A stretch of DNA of 64,000 nt from contig NZ_OXCQ01000001.1 of assembly GCF_900411395.1 (NCBI RefSeq), positions 316,106 to 380,105 of the forward strand. The letters run 5' to 3'. Shown piece by piece: positions 1-8,527 of this stretch. The stretch's first letter is position 1; each line of letters opens with the position of its first letter. This DNA comes from Streptococcus sp. 596553. Its GTDB lineage: Bacteria > Bacillota > Bacilli > Lactobacillales > Streptococcaceae. The position numbers and the translations under genes were made by a program. The notes under the pieces were generated by a model. The model saw nothing but the letters and a program-made list of their open reading frames with translations. It ran no database searches and was not told the origin of the DNA.

Positions 1-986
1 GCATTGATGGAGTAAGTGGTATTGTTACAATTTCCCATAATGCGGCTAGTGCAGGAACTCAAGTAAGTGCGACAGCTAAACATGGTAATAGTGAAGTTAG
101 TGCTTCTTCAACACCAGTCAGCTTACCAGCTAGACGATATTATCCAATTCCTGATTCATATAACGCAACACCTCAACCTTCTACTCCTACTCAGCCAGAT
201 CAAGGAGCTACTGAGACTCCAACAGCTCCATCTGAGCCAGCTCCACAACCGTCTCAACCAGCAGCTCCGAGTCAACCTGCAAGTCCTGCTCCAGCTCCAA
301 GTTCAGCTCCGACTCAAGCACCTAGAGCGGTAGCAAGTCCTTCGGCTAGCTCAACGAGCACGCAAGCACCTGCTCCAGCTCCAGCTCCAGAGCAAGTTGA
401 CAAGTCTAAACTTCGTGCCTTGACTCAAGAGTTAGACCAACGCTTGAAAGCTTTGGCAACAGTATCTGATCCGAAAATCGATGCAGCCAAAGCTGTCCTC
501 CTAGATGCTCAAAAAGCTCTGGAAGATAGTGCCTTGACAGAGCAAGGTTTGCGTACTGCAGTAGAGTCTGTGAAGGCTGCCTTGGACTCTCTTAAAGATG
601 TGAAAGCAAATGCTAGCGACAGCAAACCTGCACAGGACAAGAAGGATGCCAAACAAGGAACGGAAGATAGTAAGGATTCAGATAAGATGACTGAAACAAA
701 CTCAGTTCCAGCAGGAGTGATTGTAGTCAGTCTACTTGCCCTTCTAGGTGTGATTGCCTTCTGGTTGGTTCGCCGTAAGAAAGAGTCAGAAATCCAGCAA
801 TTAAGTACGGAATTGACCAAGGTTCTCGGACAGCTAGATGCAGAAAAAGTAGATAAAAAAGTCCTTGCCAAAGCCAAAAAACTTCTCCAAGAAACCCTTG
901 ATTTCGTGAAAGAAGAAAATGGCTCAGCAGAGACAGAAGCTAAACTAGTAGAGGAGCTTAAAGCAATCCTTGCCAAACTCAAGTAA
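1..986 (+). CDS. Surface/membrane protein, 3' part only
   Basis: The reading frame is open from the left edge of the window to a TAA at 984-986, so only the C-terminal ~327 residues are seen. They contain a short possible beta-rich (Ig-like) end, a long Pro/Ala/Ser/Gln/Thr-rich linker typical of wall-spanning streptococcal regions (about 130-410), a helical region, and one hydrophobic segment at about 708-770 followed by Arg/Lys. There is no LPXTG motif. About 70 residues of charged, coiled-coil-like sequence follow the membrane segment and would lie in the cytoplasm, so this is not a sortase substrate. I do not recognise the family. A strong terminator follows the gene. Confidence 0.75.
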   Translation, partial: IDGVSGIVTISHNAASAGTQVSATAKHGNSEVSASSTPVSLPARRYYPIPDSYNATPQPSTPTQPDQGATETPTAPSEPAPQPSQPAAPSQPASPAPAPSSAPTQAPRAVASPSASSTSTQAPAPAPAPEQVDKSKLRALTQELDQRLKALATVSDPKIDAAKAVLLDAQKALEDSALTEQGLRTAVESVKAALDSLKDVKANASDSKPAQDKKDAKQGTEDSKDSDKMTETNSVPAGVIVVSLLALLGVIAFWLVRRKKESEIQQLSTELTKVLGQLDAEKVDKKVLAKAKKLLQETLDFVKEENGSAETEAKLVEELKAILAKLK

Positions 987-1031
987 AACATAATTTATGA
1001 AATGTCAGACCTAAAAGACATTTTCGTTCAC

Positions 1032-1070
1032 AAAAGCAGCGACGAGTAACCCTTGTCGTTGCTTTTTGGC
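1032..1070 (+). terminator. Rho-independent terminator
   Basis: A 15-bp near-perfect stem (1032-1046 with 1052-1066, loop taacc) ends in a T-run. It closes the surface-protein transcript. The rest of 1071-1214 shows no clear feature. Confidence 0.8.
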
Positions 1071-1214
1071 TATTTTGGGGACAAGATCCGCCTTGACTAG
1101 CAAAAGAAAAGATTGGTCAATAGTAGCCGATACGATTTTGCGTAGCAGAAAGCATACAAATTAAATTGAATATAGTAAAATAGGATTAGAAATCTTAAGA
1201 AAGTTGGTTCTTTA

Positions 1215-1922
1215 TTGGAAACGCTAGTATTTTCAATCTCCGTTTTTTTAGCAGGGGTCTTGTCCTTCTTTTCTCCTTGCATTTTTCCACTTCTGCCAGT
1301 TTATGCTGGGATTTTATTGGATGATCAGGAAAGTGCAAAAAGTTTTTCCTTGTTTGGGAGAAAGGTTCTTTGGTCCGGTTTGATTCGAACGCTTTGCTTT
1401 ATCGCAGGTATTTCTCTCATTTTCTTTATTCTAGGATTTGGTGCTGGTTACTTTGGTCATATTCTCTATGCAAATTGGTTTCGATATGTCATGGGAGCTA
1501 TTATTATCATTTTGGGTCTTCACCAGATGGAAATTTTTCATTTTAAGAAATTAGAGGTTCAAAAAAGCTTTACTTTTAAGAAATCAGAAGCCAATCGTTA
1601 TTGGTCAGCATTTTTACTCGGTATTACCTTTAGCTTCGGTTGGACGCCTTGTATTGGTCCAGTTTTGAGTTCGGTTTTAGCGCTTGCGGCTTCTGGTGGA
1701 AATGGAGCTTGGCAAGGAGCCATATATACTCTTATTTACACTCTGGGCATGGCCCTTCCTTTCTTGGTCTTAGCCTTAGCTTCAGGAGTAGTGATGCCTT
1801 ATTTTAGTAAAATCAAGCGTCATATGATGTTACTGAAGAAAATTGGTGGTTTCCTCATTATTTTAATGGGAATTTTGTTAATACTAGGACAAGTAAATGT
1901 TCTAGCTGGAATTTTTGAATAA
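1215..1922 (+). CDS. ccdA2: CcdA-type thiol-disulfide electron transporter
   Basis: This is a polytopic membrane protein of the CcdA/DsbD-beta family that carries reducing equivalents from cytosolic thioredoxin to extracytoplasmic thioredoxin-like lipoproteins. Paired cysteines lie in two membrane segments: FFSPCIFP near residue 22 and GWTPCIGP near residue 143. These are the expected redox pair. Length (235 aa) is normal for short CcdA proteins. The start is TTG with a weak upstream purine stretch, and no better start exists before the FFSPC segment. etrx2 begins 11 bp downstream, so the two are almost certainly co-transcribed. In pneumococcus this pair is reported to support the methionine sulfoxide reductase MsrAB2. 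Confidence 0.9.
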   Translation: METLVFSISVFLAGVLSFFSPCIFPLLPVYAGILLDDQESAKSFSLFGRKVLWSGLIRTLCFIAGISLIFFILGFGAGYFGHILYANWFRYVMGAIIIILGLHQMEIFHFKKLEVQKSFTFKKSEANRYWSAFLLGITFSFGWTPCIGPVLSSVLALAASGGNGAWQGAIYTLIYTLGMALPFLVLALASGVVMPYFSKIKRHMMLLKKIGGFLIILMGILLILGQVNVLAGIFE

Positions 1923-1933
1923 AGGAGAAAAAG

Positions 1934-2491
1934 ATGAAAAAAGTAATGTTTGCTGGCTTAAGCCTCTTGTCATTAGTTGTATTGATGGCCTGTGGTGAGG
2001 AAGAGACTAAAAAAACTCAAGCCCCACAACAGCCAAAACAAGAAACGACTGTACAACAAATCGCTGTTGGAAAAGATGCTCCAGATTTTACCTTGCAATC
2101 TATGGATGGTAAAGAAGTTAAGTTATCTGATTTCAAGGGTAAAAAAGTCTACTTGAAGTTTTGGGCTTCATGGTGTGGTCCATGTAAGAAAAGTATGCCA
2201 GAGTTGATGGAATTAGCTGCAAAACCAGATCGCGATTTCGAAATTCTTAGTGTCATTGCACCAGGAATTCAAGGTGAAAAAACTGTTGAACAATTCCCAC
2301 AATGGTTCCAAGATCAAGGTTATAAGGATATTCCCGTTCTTTATGATACTAAAGCAACCACCTTCCAAGCTTATCAAATTCGAAGCATTCCTACAGAATA
2401 CCTGATTGATAGTCAAGGAAAGATTGGGAAGATTCAATTTGGTGCTATCAGCAACGCGGATGCAGAAGTAGCCTTTAAAGAAATGAACTAG
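1934..2491 (+). CDS. etrx2: Extracytoplasmic thioredoxin-fold lipoprotein Etrx2 (TlpA-like)
   Basis: A signal peptide ends in lipobox LMAC (Cys20), followed by a linker and a TlpA/ResA-like thioredoxin fold. The active site WCGPCK lies at residues 80-85, and a cis-Pro segment (SIPT) near residue 155. The protein is expected to be membrane-anchored outside the cell, to be kept reduced by CcdA2 encoded just upstream, and to pass electrons to surface methionine sulfoxide reductase. The RBS aaaggag lies just before the ATG, and a terminator follows at 2499. Confidence 0.93.
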   Translation: MKKVMFAGLSLLSLVVLMACGEEETKKTQAPQQPKQETTVQQIAVGKDAPDFTLQSMDGKEVKLSDFKGKKVYLKFWASWCGPCKKSMPELMELAAKPDRDFEILSVIAPGIQGEKTVEQFPQWFQDQGYKDIPVLYDTKATTFQAYQIRSIPTEYLIDSQGKIGKIQFGAISNADAEVAFKEMN

Positions 2492-2498
2492 AATCGAT

Positions 2499-2532
2499 AA
2501 AATCTGATTACAAGATGTAGTCAGATTTTTTT
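2499..2532 (+). terminator. Rho-independent terminator
   Basis: A 14-bp stem (2499-2512 with 2516-2529) with a 3-nt loop runs into a T-tract. It ends the ccdA2-etrx2 unit. Confidence 0.85.
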
Positions 2533-2611
2533 AGAAAATTATTTTATAAATATTCACAAATCCCCTATATTTATGGTAAAATAGAATCATCAGTTTATTT
2601 TGGAGTCAAAG

Positions 2612-4003
2612 ATGAATATATTTAGAACAAAGAATGTTAGTTTGGATAAAACGGAGATGCACAGGCATTTGAAGTTATGGGATCTGATTTTGCTGGGTAT
2701 CGGAGCCATGGTAGGGACAGGTGTCTTTACAATCACAGGTACTGCAGCCGCTACGCTTGCTGGTCCAGCACTAGTGATTTCAATCGTTATTTCTGCCTTG
2801 TGTGTGGGATTATCAGCTCTCTTTTTTGCAGAATTTGCTTCACGAGTACCTGCTACAGGTGGTGCCTACAGTTATCTCTATGCTATTTTAGGAGAATTTC
2901 CGGCTTGGTTGGCTGGCTGGTTAACCATGATGGAGTTCATGACAGCCATATCTGGTGTGGCTTCGGGTTGGGCAGCTTATTTTAAAGGCTTGCTTTCTCA
3001 ATACGGGATAGCTCTTCCTCAGGCATTAAATGGTACCTTTAATCCTCAAGCAGGGACATTTGTTGATTTATTGCCTATTCTTGTCTTGGTCTTGGTGACT
3101 TCGCTTGTTTTACTAAATGCCAAGGCAGCCTTACGCTTTAATTCGATTCTAGTTATTTTGAAATTTTCCGCTTTAGCTCTCTTTGTTTTAGTAGGAATTT
3201 GGAATATTAAACTTGACAACTGGAGTAATTTTGCTCCTTATGGTTTTGGACAAATCTATGGTGCTAGTACTGGTATTATGGCTGGTGCGTCCTTAATGTT
3301 CTTTGGATTTTTGGGCTTTGAATCCATCTCTATGGCCGTAGATGAGGTCAAGACTCCTCAAAAAAATATTCCTAGAGGGATTGTCTTATCGCTTTCTATC
3401 GTAACCATTCTCTATGCCTTGGTGACCCTTGTTTTGACTGGTGTAGTTCACTATAGTCATTTAAATGTCGATGATGCCGTTGCCTTTGCCCTTCGTAGCA
3501 TTGGGATTAGTTGGGCAGCTAACTATGTGTCATTAGTGGCTATCCTAACCTTGATTACGGTTTGTATCTCGATGACCTATGCCCTATCGCGTATGATTTA
3601 CAGTTTAGCACGCGATGGCTTGATGCCTGCTGCCTTTAAAGAACTGACGAAGACTAGCAAGGTACCTAAAAATGCGACTATCTTAACCGGTCTAGCTTCA
3701 GCAGTAGCTGCAGGAATGTTTCCATTAGCTAGTATTGCAGCCTTCTTAAATATTTGTACCTTAGCCTACTTGATTATGCTGGCTTATGGTCTGATTCGCC
3801 TACGGAAAGAAAAAGGGATGCCCAAAGCGGGCGAATTTAAAACACCATTGGTACCCTTATTACCGATTTTATCAATCATCATTTGTTTGTCCTTTATGTT
3901 ACAGTATAATATGGAAACTTGGATTGCTTTCCTAGTTGCTTTGTTGATAGGAAGTCTTATTTACTTTACTTATGGTTATAAGCATTCTACCATAGAAGAA
4001 TAA
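2612..4003 (+). CDS. APC-family amino-acid permease
   Basis: This is a 463-aa, roughly 12-helix secondary transporter of the amino acid-polyamine-organocation superfamily (YfnA/cationic amino-acid permease type). The N-terminal substrate motif GIGAMVGTGVF is visible near residue 31, and FFGFLGFES lies in the central helices. The substrate cannot be set from sequence. I place the start at ATG 2612 because GGAG (2602-2605) sits ahead of it; the upstream TTG at 2600 overlaps that RBS. An extended -10 (TGgTAAAAT, 2574-2582) precedes the gene. A BOX repeat abuts the stop codon directly. Confidence 0.88.
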   Translation: MNIFRTKNVSLDKTEMHRHLKLWDLILLGIGAMVGTGVFTITGTAAATLAGPALVISIVISALCVGLSALFFAEFASRVPATGGAYSYLYAILGEFPAWLAGWLTMMEFMTAISGVASGWAAYFKGLLSQYGIALPQALNGTFNPQAGTFVDLLPILVLVLVTSLVLLNAKAALRFNSILVILKFSALALFVLVGIWNIKLDNWSNFAPYGFGQIYGASTGIMAGASLMFFGFLGFESISMAVDEVKTPQKNIPRGIVLSLSIVTILYALVTLVLTGVVHYSHLNVDDAVAFALRSIGISWAANYVSLVAILTLITVCISMTYALSRMIYSLARDGLMPAAFKELTKTSKVPKNATILTGLASAVAAGMFPLASIAAFLNICTLAYLIMLAYGLIRLRKEKGMPKAGEFKTPLVPLLPILSIIICLSFMLQYNMETWIAFLVALLIGSLIYFTYGYKHSTIEE

Positions 4004-4153
4004 TACTCTTCGAAAATCTCTTCAAACTACGTCAGCTTCGCCTTGCCGTATGTATGGTTACTGACTTCGTCAGTTTCATCTACAACCTCAAAGTCGTGCT
4101 TTGAGCAGCCTGCGGCTAGCTTCCTAATTTGCTCTTTGATTTTCATTGAGTAT
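4004..4153 (+). repeat. BOX element (boxA to boxC, left to right)
   Basis: The left end, tactcttcgaaaatctcttc, is the boxA end, and the right end carries the gattttcattgagta boxC end. Internal segments include cagcctgcggctagcttcct. It is inserted immediately after the permease stop codon. BOX elements are non-coding, probably RNA-folding mobile repeats of the pneumococcus/mitis group. Confidence 0.92.
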
Positions 4154-4163
4154 ATAAAGTGAG

Positions 4164-4198
4164 AATCTGTTGAGTTGTTGAAACTCAGCAGATTTTTA
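4164..4198 (+). terminator. Rho-independent terminator
   Basis: A 12-bp stem (4164-4175 with 4183-4194) is followed by a T-run. It separates the permease and BOX from the zinc genes. Confidence 0.8.
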
Positions 4199-4235
4199 TA
4201 TGTGAAAGAAATTTCAAATTTTTTCTAAAAATATC

Positions 4236-4289
4236 TTGACAGATTAAATTTTTAGGAGTAGAATGTTTACTAGTTAATTAAATGGTTAA
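4236..4289 (+). promoter_or_regulatory. adcAII promoter with AdcR-type zinc operator
   Basis: TTGACA (4236-4241) and TAGAAT (4259-4264) are 17 bp apart. The operator-like sequence tttactagttaa (4266-4277), continuing with an attaaatggttaa repeat to 4289, overlaps the expected +1. It is close to the AdcR consensus TTAACYRGTTAA, and an almost identical block precedes the second Pht gene at 8425. Zinc-bound AdcR is expected to repress here. Confidence 0.8.
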
Positions 4290-4299
4290 GGAGTTGTTC

Positions 4300-5217
4300 A
4301 TGAAGAAACAAAATTTATTTTTAGTCTTGTTAAGTGTTTTTCTTTTATTGCTAGGAGCCTGTAGTCAGAAGGAAAGCCAGACAGGAAAGGGGATGAAAAT
4401 TGTGACCAGTTTTTATCCTATCTACGCTATGGTTAAGGAAGTATCTGGTGACTTGAATGATGTTCGGATGATTCAGTCAAGTAGTGGGATTCACTCCTTT
4501 GAACCTTCAGCGAATGACATCGCAGCCATCTATGACGCGGATGTCTTTGTTTACCATTCGCATACGCTAGAATCTTGGGCAGGAAGTCTGGATCCAAATC
4601 TAAAAAAATCTAAAGTGAAGGTTTTAGAGGCTTCTGAGGGAATGACCTTGGAACGTGTCCCTGGACTAGAGGATGTAGAAGCAGGGGATGGGGTTGATGA
4701 AAAAACGCTCTATGACCCTCACACATGGCTAGATCCTGAAAAAGCTGGCGAAGAAGCTCAGATTATCGCTGATAAACTTTCAGAGGTGGATAGTGAGAAT
4801 AAAGAAACTTACCAGAAAAATGCGCAAGCCTTTATCAAAAAAGCTCAAGAATTGACTAAGAAATTCCAGCCTAAATTTGAAAAAGCGACTCAGAAAACAT
4901 TTGTAACACAACATACGGCCTTTTCTTATCTAGCGAAGAGATTTGGGCTTAATCAACTTGGTATTGCAGGCATCTCTCCTGAACAAGAACCAAGTCCAAG
5001 ACAACTAACAGAAATTCAGGAATTTGTTAAAACCTATAAGGTTAAAACAATTTTTACGGAAAGTAATGCTTCTTCAAAAGTAGCTGAAACTCTTGTCAAA
5101 TCAACAGGTGTGAGTCTTAAAACTCTAAATCCTTTAGAGGCAGACCCACAAAATGACAAGACTTATTTAGAAAATCTGGAAGAAAATATGAGTGTTCTAG
5201 CAGAAGAATTGAAATGA
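4300..5217 (+). CDS. adcAII: Zinc-binding lipoprotein AdcAII (Lmb family)
   Basis: This is a cluster A-I ABC solute-binding lipoprotein that captures zinc for the AdcBC transporter, encoded elsewhere, and can also act as a laminin-binding adhesin. The signal peptide ends at LLGAC (Cys21). Putative zinc ligands are His65 (GIHSFEPS), His141 (DPHTWLD), His205 (TQHTAF) and Glu280. These match the family set when counted from a start six codons upstream (ATG 4282). I prefer ATG 4300 because aaggag (4288-4293) is well placed and 4282 lies inside the operator close to +1. The next gene, phtD, starts 7 bp after the stop, so the two form an operon. Confidence 0.93.
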   Translation: MKKQNLFLVLLSVFLLLLGACSQKESQTGKGMKIVTSFYPIYAMVKEVSGDLNDVRMIQSSSGIHSFEPSANDIAAIYDADVFVYHSHTLESWAGSLDPNLKKSKVKVLEASEGMTLERVPGLEDVEAGDGVDEKTLYDPHTWLDPEKAGEEAQIIADKLSEVDSENKETYQKNAQAFIKKAQELTKKFQPKFEKATQKTFVTQHTAFSYLAKRFGLNQLGIAGISPEQEPSPRQLTEIQEFVKTYKVKTIFTESNASSKVAETLVKSTGVSLKTLNPLEADPQNDKTYLENLEENMSVLAEELK

Positions 5218-5224
5218 GGAAAGA

Positions 5225-8200
5225 ATGAAAATCAATAAAAAATATGTAGCAGGTTCAGTGGCAGTCCTTGCCCTAAGTGTTTGTTCCTATGAACTTGGTC
5301 GTTACCAAGCTGGTCAGGCTAAGAAAGAGTCTAATCGAGTTGCTTATATAGATGGTGATCAGGCTGGTCAAAAGGCAGAGAACTTGACACCAGATGAAGT
5401 CAGTAAAAGAGAGGGAATCAACGCCGAACAAATTGTTATCAAGATCACTGATCAAGGTTATGTAACCTCTCATGGAGACCATTATCATTACTATAATGGC
5501 AAGGTTCCTTATGATGCTATCATCAGTGAAGAATTGCTGATGAAAGATCCGAATTATCAGTTGAAGGATTCAGACATTGTCAATGAAATCAAGGGTGGCT
5601 ATGTCATTAAGGTAGACGGGAAATACTATGTTTACCTTAAAGATGCGGCCCATGCGGACAATATTCGGACAAAAGAAGAGATTAAACGTCAGAAGCAAGA
5701 ACACAGTCATAATCATAATTCAAGTACAGATAATGCTGTTGCTGCAGCCAGAGCTCAAGGACGCTATACAACGGATGACGGTTATATCTTCAACGCATCT
5801 GATATTATTGAGGACACGGGTGATGCTTATATTGTCCCTCACGGCAATCACTTCCACTATATTCCTAAGAGTGATTTGTCTGCCAGTGAATTAGCTGCAG
5901 CCCAAGCCTTCCTATCTGGAAAAGGCGGTCAATTAAGTACGGTTGAATATCGTTCTAGCAGGAGAGAAACAAGATCTAGTGTGAGAACGAGTCAATCTGG
6001 AACTCCTCAAAATCCTGCAACAGATTCTGAAAGTCAAAGTGAAGATTTAGCTAGTCTCCTTCAAGAATTGTATGCTTTGCCACTTAGCCAACGTCATGTG
6101 GAGTCTGATGGATTGGTATTTGACCCAGCACAGATTATAAAACGTACAGCAAATGGTGTGGCAGTTCCTCACGGGGATCATTTCCATTTCATCCCTTATT
6201 CGCAAATGTCTGCCTTGGAAGAAAAATTGGCTCGAAATCTACCAATTGGAGGTCAGCCAGTTCAAAAGCATTCTGATAATACGAAACCAAGCAGTACAGA
6301 TAAACTAAGTTCAACCATTAAACCAAACTTTAATCTCAATACGCAAGCACCGAATCGAGCAACTGGAGGCGCCTATACAACGGATGATGGGTATGTCTTT
6401 AGTCCGACAGATGTGATTGAAGATACAGGAGACGCTTTTATTGTACCGCATGGCAATCATTTCCACTATATACCAAAAGGCGCTTTGTCTGCAGGAGAAT
6501 TGGCTGCAGCCCAAGCCTATTGGAATGGGAAGCAAGGGTCTCGTCCTTCTTCAAGTTTTAGTCATAATGCAAATCCAGCTCAACCAAGCTTGTCAGAGAA
6601 CCACAATCTAACTGTCACTCCAACTTATCATCAAAATCAAGGGGAAGATATTTCAAGCCTTTTACGTGAATTGTATGCCAAACCTTTGTCAGAACGACAT
6701 GTGGAATCGGATGGCTTGGTATTCGACCCAGCACAAATAACAGATCGTACAGCAAATGGTGTTGCTGTGCCTCACGGAAATCATTATCACTTTATCCCTT
6801 ATTCACAAATGTCTGATTTAGAGCAGAAGATTGCAAGAATGATTCTGTTAAAAGGGCAAAATGGTGCAGTCGTGCCAGGAATGCATTATTTGAAACCAGC
6901 ACCAAAACCGCAAGCTCAACCGTCAACTGAGAAAAAACAAACTAATTTTGCAGTAGAACAGGTTGTTAGAAAAGTTGGAAAAGGATATGTTGTGGAAATT
7001 GCTGGTGTCAGTCACTATGTTTTTGCTAAAGACTTGGCTAAGGATAAGATTGATGCTATTGAAAATCTCTTGTCTAAGAAAACTCAAGAGACACATGCTC
7101 TAGTTGCGAAGAAAGAAAACGTCTCTTCTCGTGACAAAGAATTTTATGATAAAGCTTATAATCTGTTAACCCAGGCTCATAAAGCCTTGTCTGAAAATAA
7201 GGGGCGTGCTGTTGATTTTCAAGCCTTAGACAAATTAGCAGAACGCTTGAATAATGAATCTTCTAATAATAAAGTAAAATTGGTAGATGATTTATTGGCA
7301 TTTCTAGCACCGATTACCCACCCAGAACGCCTTGGCAAACCAAATGCTCAAATTGCCTATACAAACGATGAAATTAAATTAGCGAAATTAGCAGGTAAAT
7401 ATACAACCTCAGATGGCTACATTTTTGACGAACATGATATTGAAAGTGATGCAGGAAATGCCTACGTCACTCCACACTTGAACCATAGCCACTGGATTAA
7501 AAAAGACAGCTTATCTGAAGCTGAAAGGGCAGCAGCTCAGGCTTATGCTAAAGAAAAAGGCTTACAAGCTCCAAATTCTACTGAAGCAAAACCAGAGGCA
7601 ACAGGGACAGAAGCTATCTATAACCGCGTAACAGCTGAGAACAAGGTACCATTAGAAAAAATACCAAATCATTTACAGTATACTGTAGCTGTACAGAATG
7701 GTTACTTTATAATTCCTCACTTTGATCACTATCATAATCTTAAGTTTGCATGGTTTGACGAAGGACTCTATAAGGCACCTGAGGGTTATACCTTAGAAGA
7801 TTTATTTGCGACTGTAAAATACTACGTTGAACATCCGGACCAACGTCCTCATTCAGATAATGGTTGGGGTAATGCTAGCGACCATGTTCGTAAAAATAAG
7901 GCAGACCAAGACGGTAAACCTGATGAAAATAAGGAACATGATGAAGTAAGTGAGCCAACTCGCTCTGAATCTGATGAAAAAGAGAATCACGCTGGTTTAA
8001 ATCCTTCAGCAGATAATCTTTATAAACCGAGCACTGATGAAGACGAGACAGAGGAAGAAGCTGAAGATACTACAGAAGAGCCAGACGTCCATCAAGTAGA
8101 GACTGCAAAAGTAGAAGCTAAACTCAAAGAAGTAGAAGCTTTACTTGATAAAGTAACGGATGCTAGTCTGAAAGCTACTGCGACTGAAACCCTGGCTAGT

Positions 8201-8317
8201 TTACGAGGTAACTTGAGCCTGCAAACCATGGATAATAATGACATCATGACAGAGGCAGAAAAATTACTTGCTTTGTTAAAAGGTAGTGAGTCAATTGAGA
8301 CGAAGCCAGAAGCATAA
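5225..8317 (+). CDS. phtD: Histidine-triad surface protein, PhtD-like, with duplicated module
   Basis: This is a 1030-aa cell-surface zinc-binding protein of the Pht family, which hands Zn to AdcAII and affects complement factor H binding. The N-terminus has a signal-like hydrophobic segment with LSVCSY. Seven HxxHxH triads lie at about residues 83, 206, 316, 409, 517, 751 and 832. A module of about 150 residues (triads 2-3, about 5755-6240) is repeated as triads 4-5 (about 6370-6845) with the same YTTDDGY, LSAxELAAAQA and GLVFDPAQI landmarks. The C-terminus is acidic and helical. Family members I recall are ~820-850 aa, so this copy is long. The symbol rests on position between adcAII and phtE; it could be a PhtB/PhtD mosaic. 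Confidence 0.88.
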   Translation: MKINKKYVAGSVAVLALSVCSYELGRYQAGQAKKESNRVAYIDGDQAGQKAENLTPDEVSKREGINAEQIVIKITDQGYVTSHGDHYHYYNGKVPYDAIISEELLMKDPNYQLKDSDIVNEIKGGYVIKVDGKYYVYLKDAAHADNIRTKEEIKRQKQEHSHNHNSSTDNAVAAARAQGRYTTDDGYIFNASDIIEDTGDAYIVPHGNHFHYIPKSDLSASELAAAQAFLSGKGGQLSTVEYRSSRRETRSSVRTSQSGTPQNPATDSESQSEDLASLLQELYALPLSQRHVESDGLVFDPAQIIKRTANGVAVPHGDHFHFIPYSQMSALEEKLARNLPIGGQPVQKHSDNTKPSSTDKLSSTIKPNFNLNTQAPNRATGGAYTTDDGYVFSPTDVIEDTGDAFIVPHGNHFHYIPKGALSAGELAAAQAYWNGKQGSRPSSSFSHNANPAQPSLSENHNLTVTPTYHQNQGEDISSLLRELYAKPLSERHVESDGLVFDPAQITDRTANGVAVPHGNHYHFIPYSQMSDLEQKIARMILLKGQNGAVVPGMHYLKPAPKPQAQPSTEKKQTNFAVEQVVRKVGKGYVVEIAGVSHYVFAKDLAKDKIDAIENLLSKKTQETHALVAKKENVSSRDKEFYDKAYNLLTQAHKALSENKGRAVDFQALDKLAERLNNESSNNKVKLVDDLLAFLAPITHPERLGKPNAQIAYTNDEIKLAKLAGKYTTSDGYIFDEHDIESDAGNAYVTPHLNHSHWIKKDSLSEAERAAAQAYAKEKGLQAPNSTEAKPEATGTEAIYNRVTAENKVPLEKIPNHLQYTVAVQNGYFIIPHFDHYHNLKFAWFDEGLYKAPEGYTLEDLFATVKYYVEHPDQRPHSDNGWGNASDHVRKNKADQDGKPDENKEHDEVSEPTRSESDEKENHAGLNPSADNLYKPSTDEDETEEEAEDTTEEPDVHQVETAKVEAKLKEVEALLDKVTDASLKATATETLASLRGNLSLQTMDNNDIMTEAEKLLALLKGSESIETKPEA

Positions 8318-8347
8318 GTTTATCCTATTAAATCAAGATGATGTAAG

Positions 8348-8378
8348 AGTCAGTAGCAATACTGGCTTTTATTTTTTT
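8348..8378 (+). terminator. Rho-independent terminator
   Basis: An 8-bp stem (8348-8355 with 8360-8367, GCAA loop) is followed by a long T-rich tract. It ends the adcAII-phtD transcript. Confidence 0.8.
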
Positions 8379-8394
8379 AAATGATATAAAAATC

Positions 8395-8458
8395 TTGACA
8401 GATAAACTGAAAAAAGGTAAACTATTTACTGGTTAATTAAATGGTTAAATAACCAGTT
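8395..8458 (+). promoter_or_regulatory. phtE promoter with AdcR-type zinc operator
   Basis: TTGACA (8395-8400) and TAAACT (8418-8423) have a 17-bp spacer. They are followed by tttactggttaa (8425-8436) and a palindromic tggttaaataacca (8442-8455). The block copies the adcAII operator and adds a second half-site pair, implying independent zinc control of the second Pht gene. The leader to the ATG is about 100 nt. Confidence 0.8.
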
Positions 8459-8527
8459 TAGAAAAAATGTTTAACCGAGAAAAAGAAGTTAAGAAAAAGC
8501 TTCATCATTTATTGAAATGAGGGATTT

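Noticed and set aside
509..991. 160-codon open frame on the minus strand
   Set aside because: It is antisense to the supported surface-protein frame, with no RBS and Ser/Leu-rich shadow composition.
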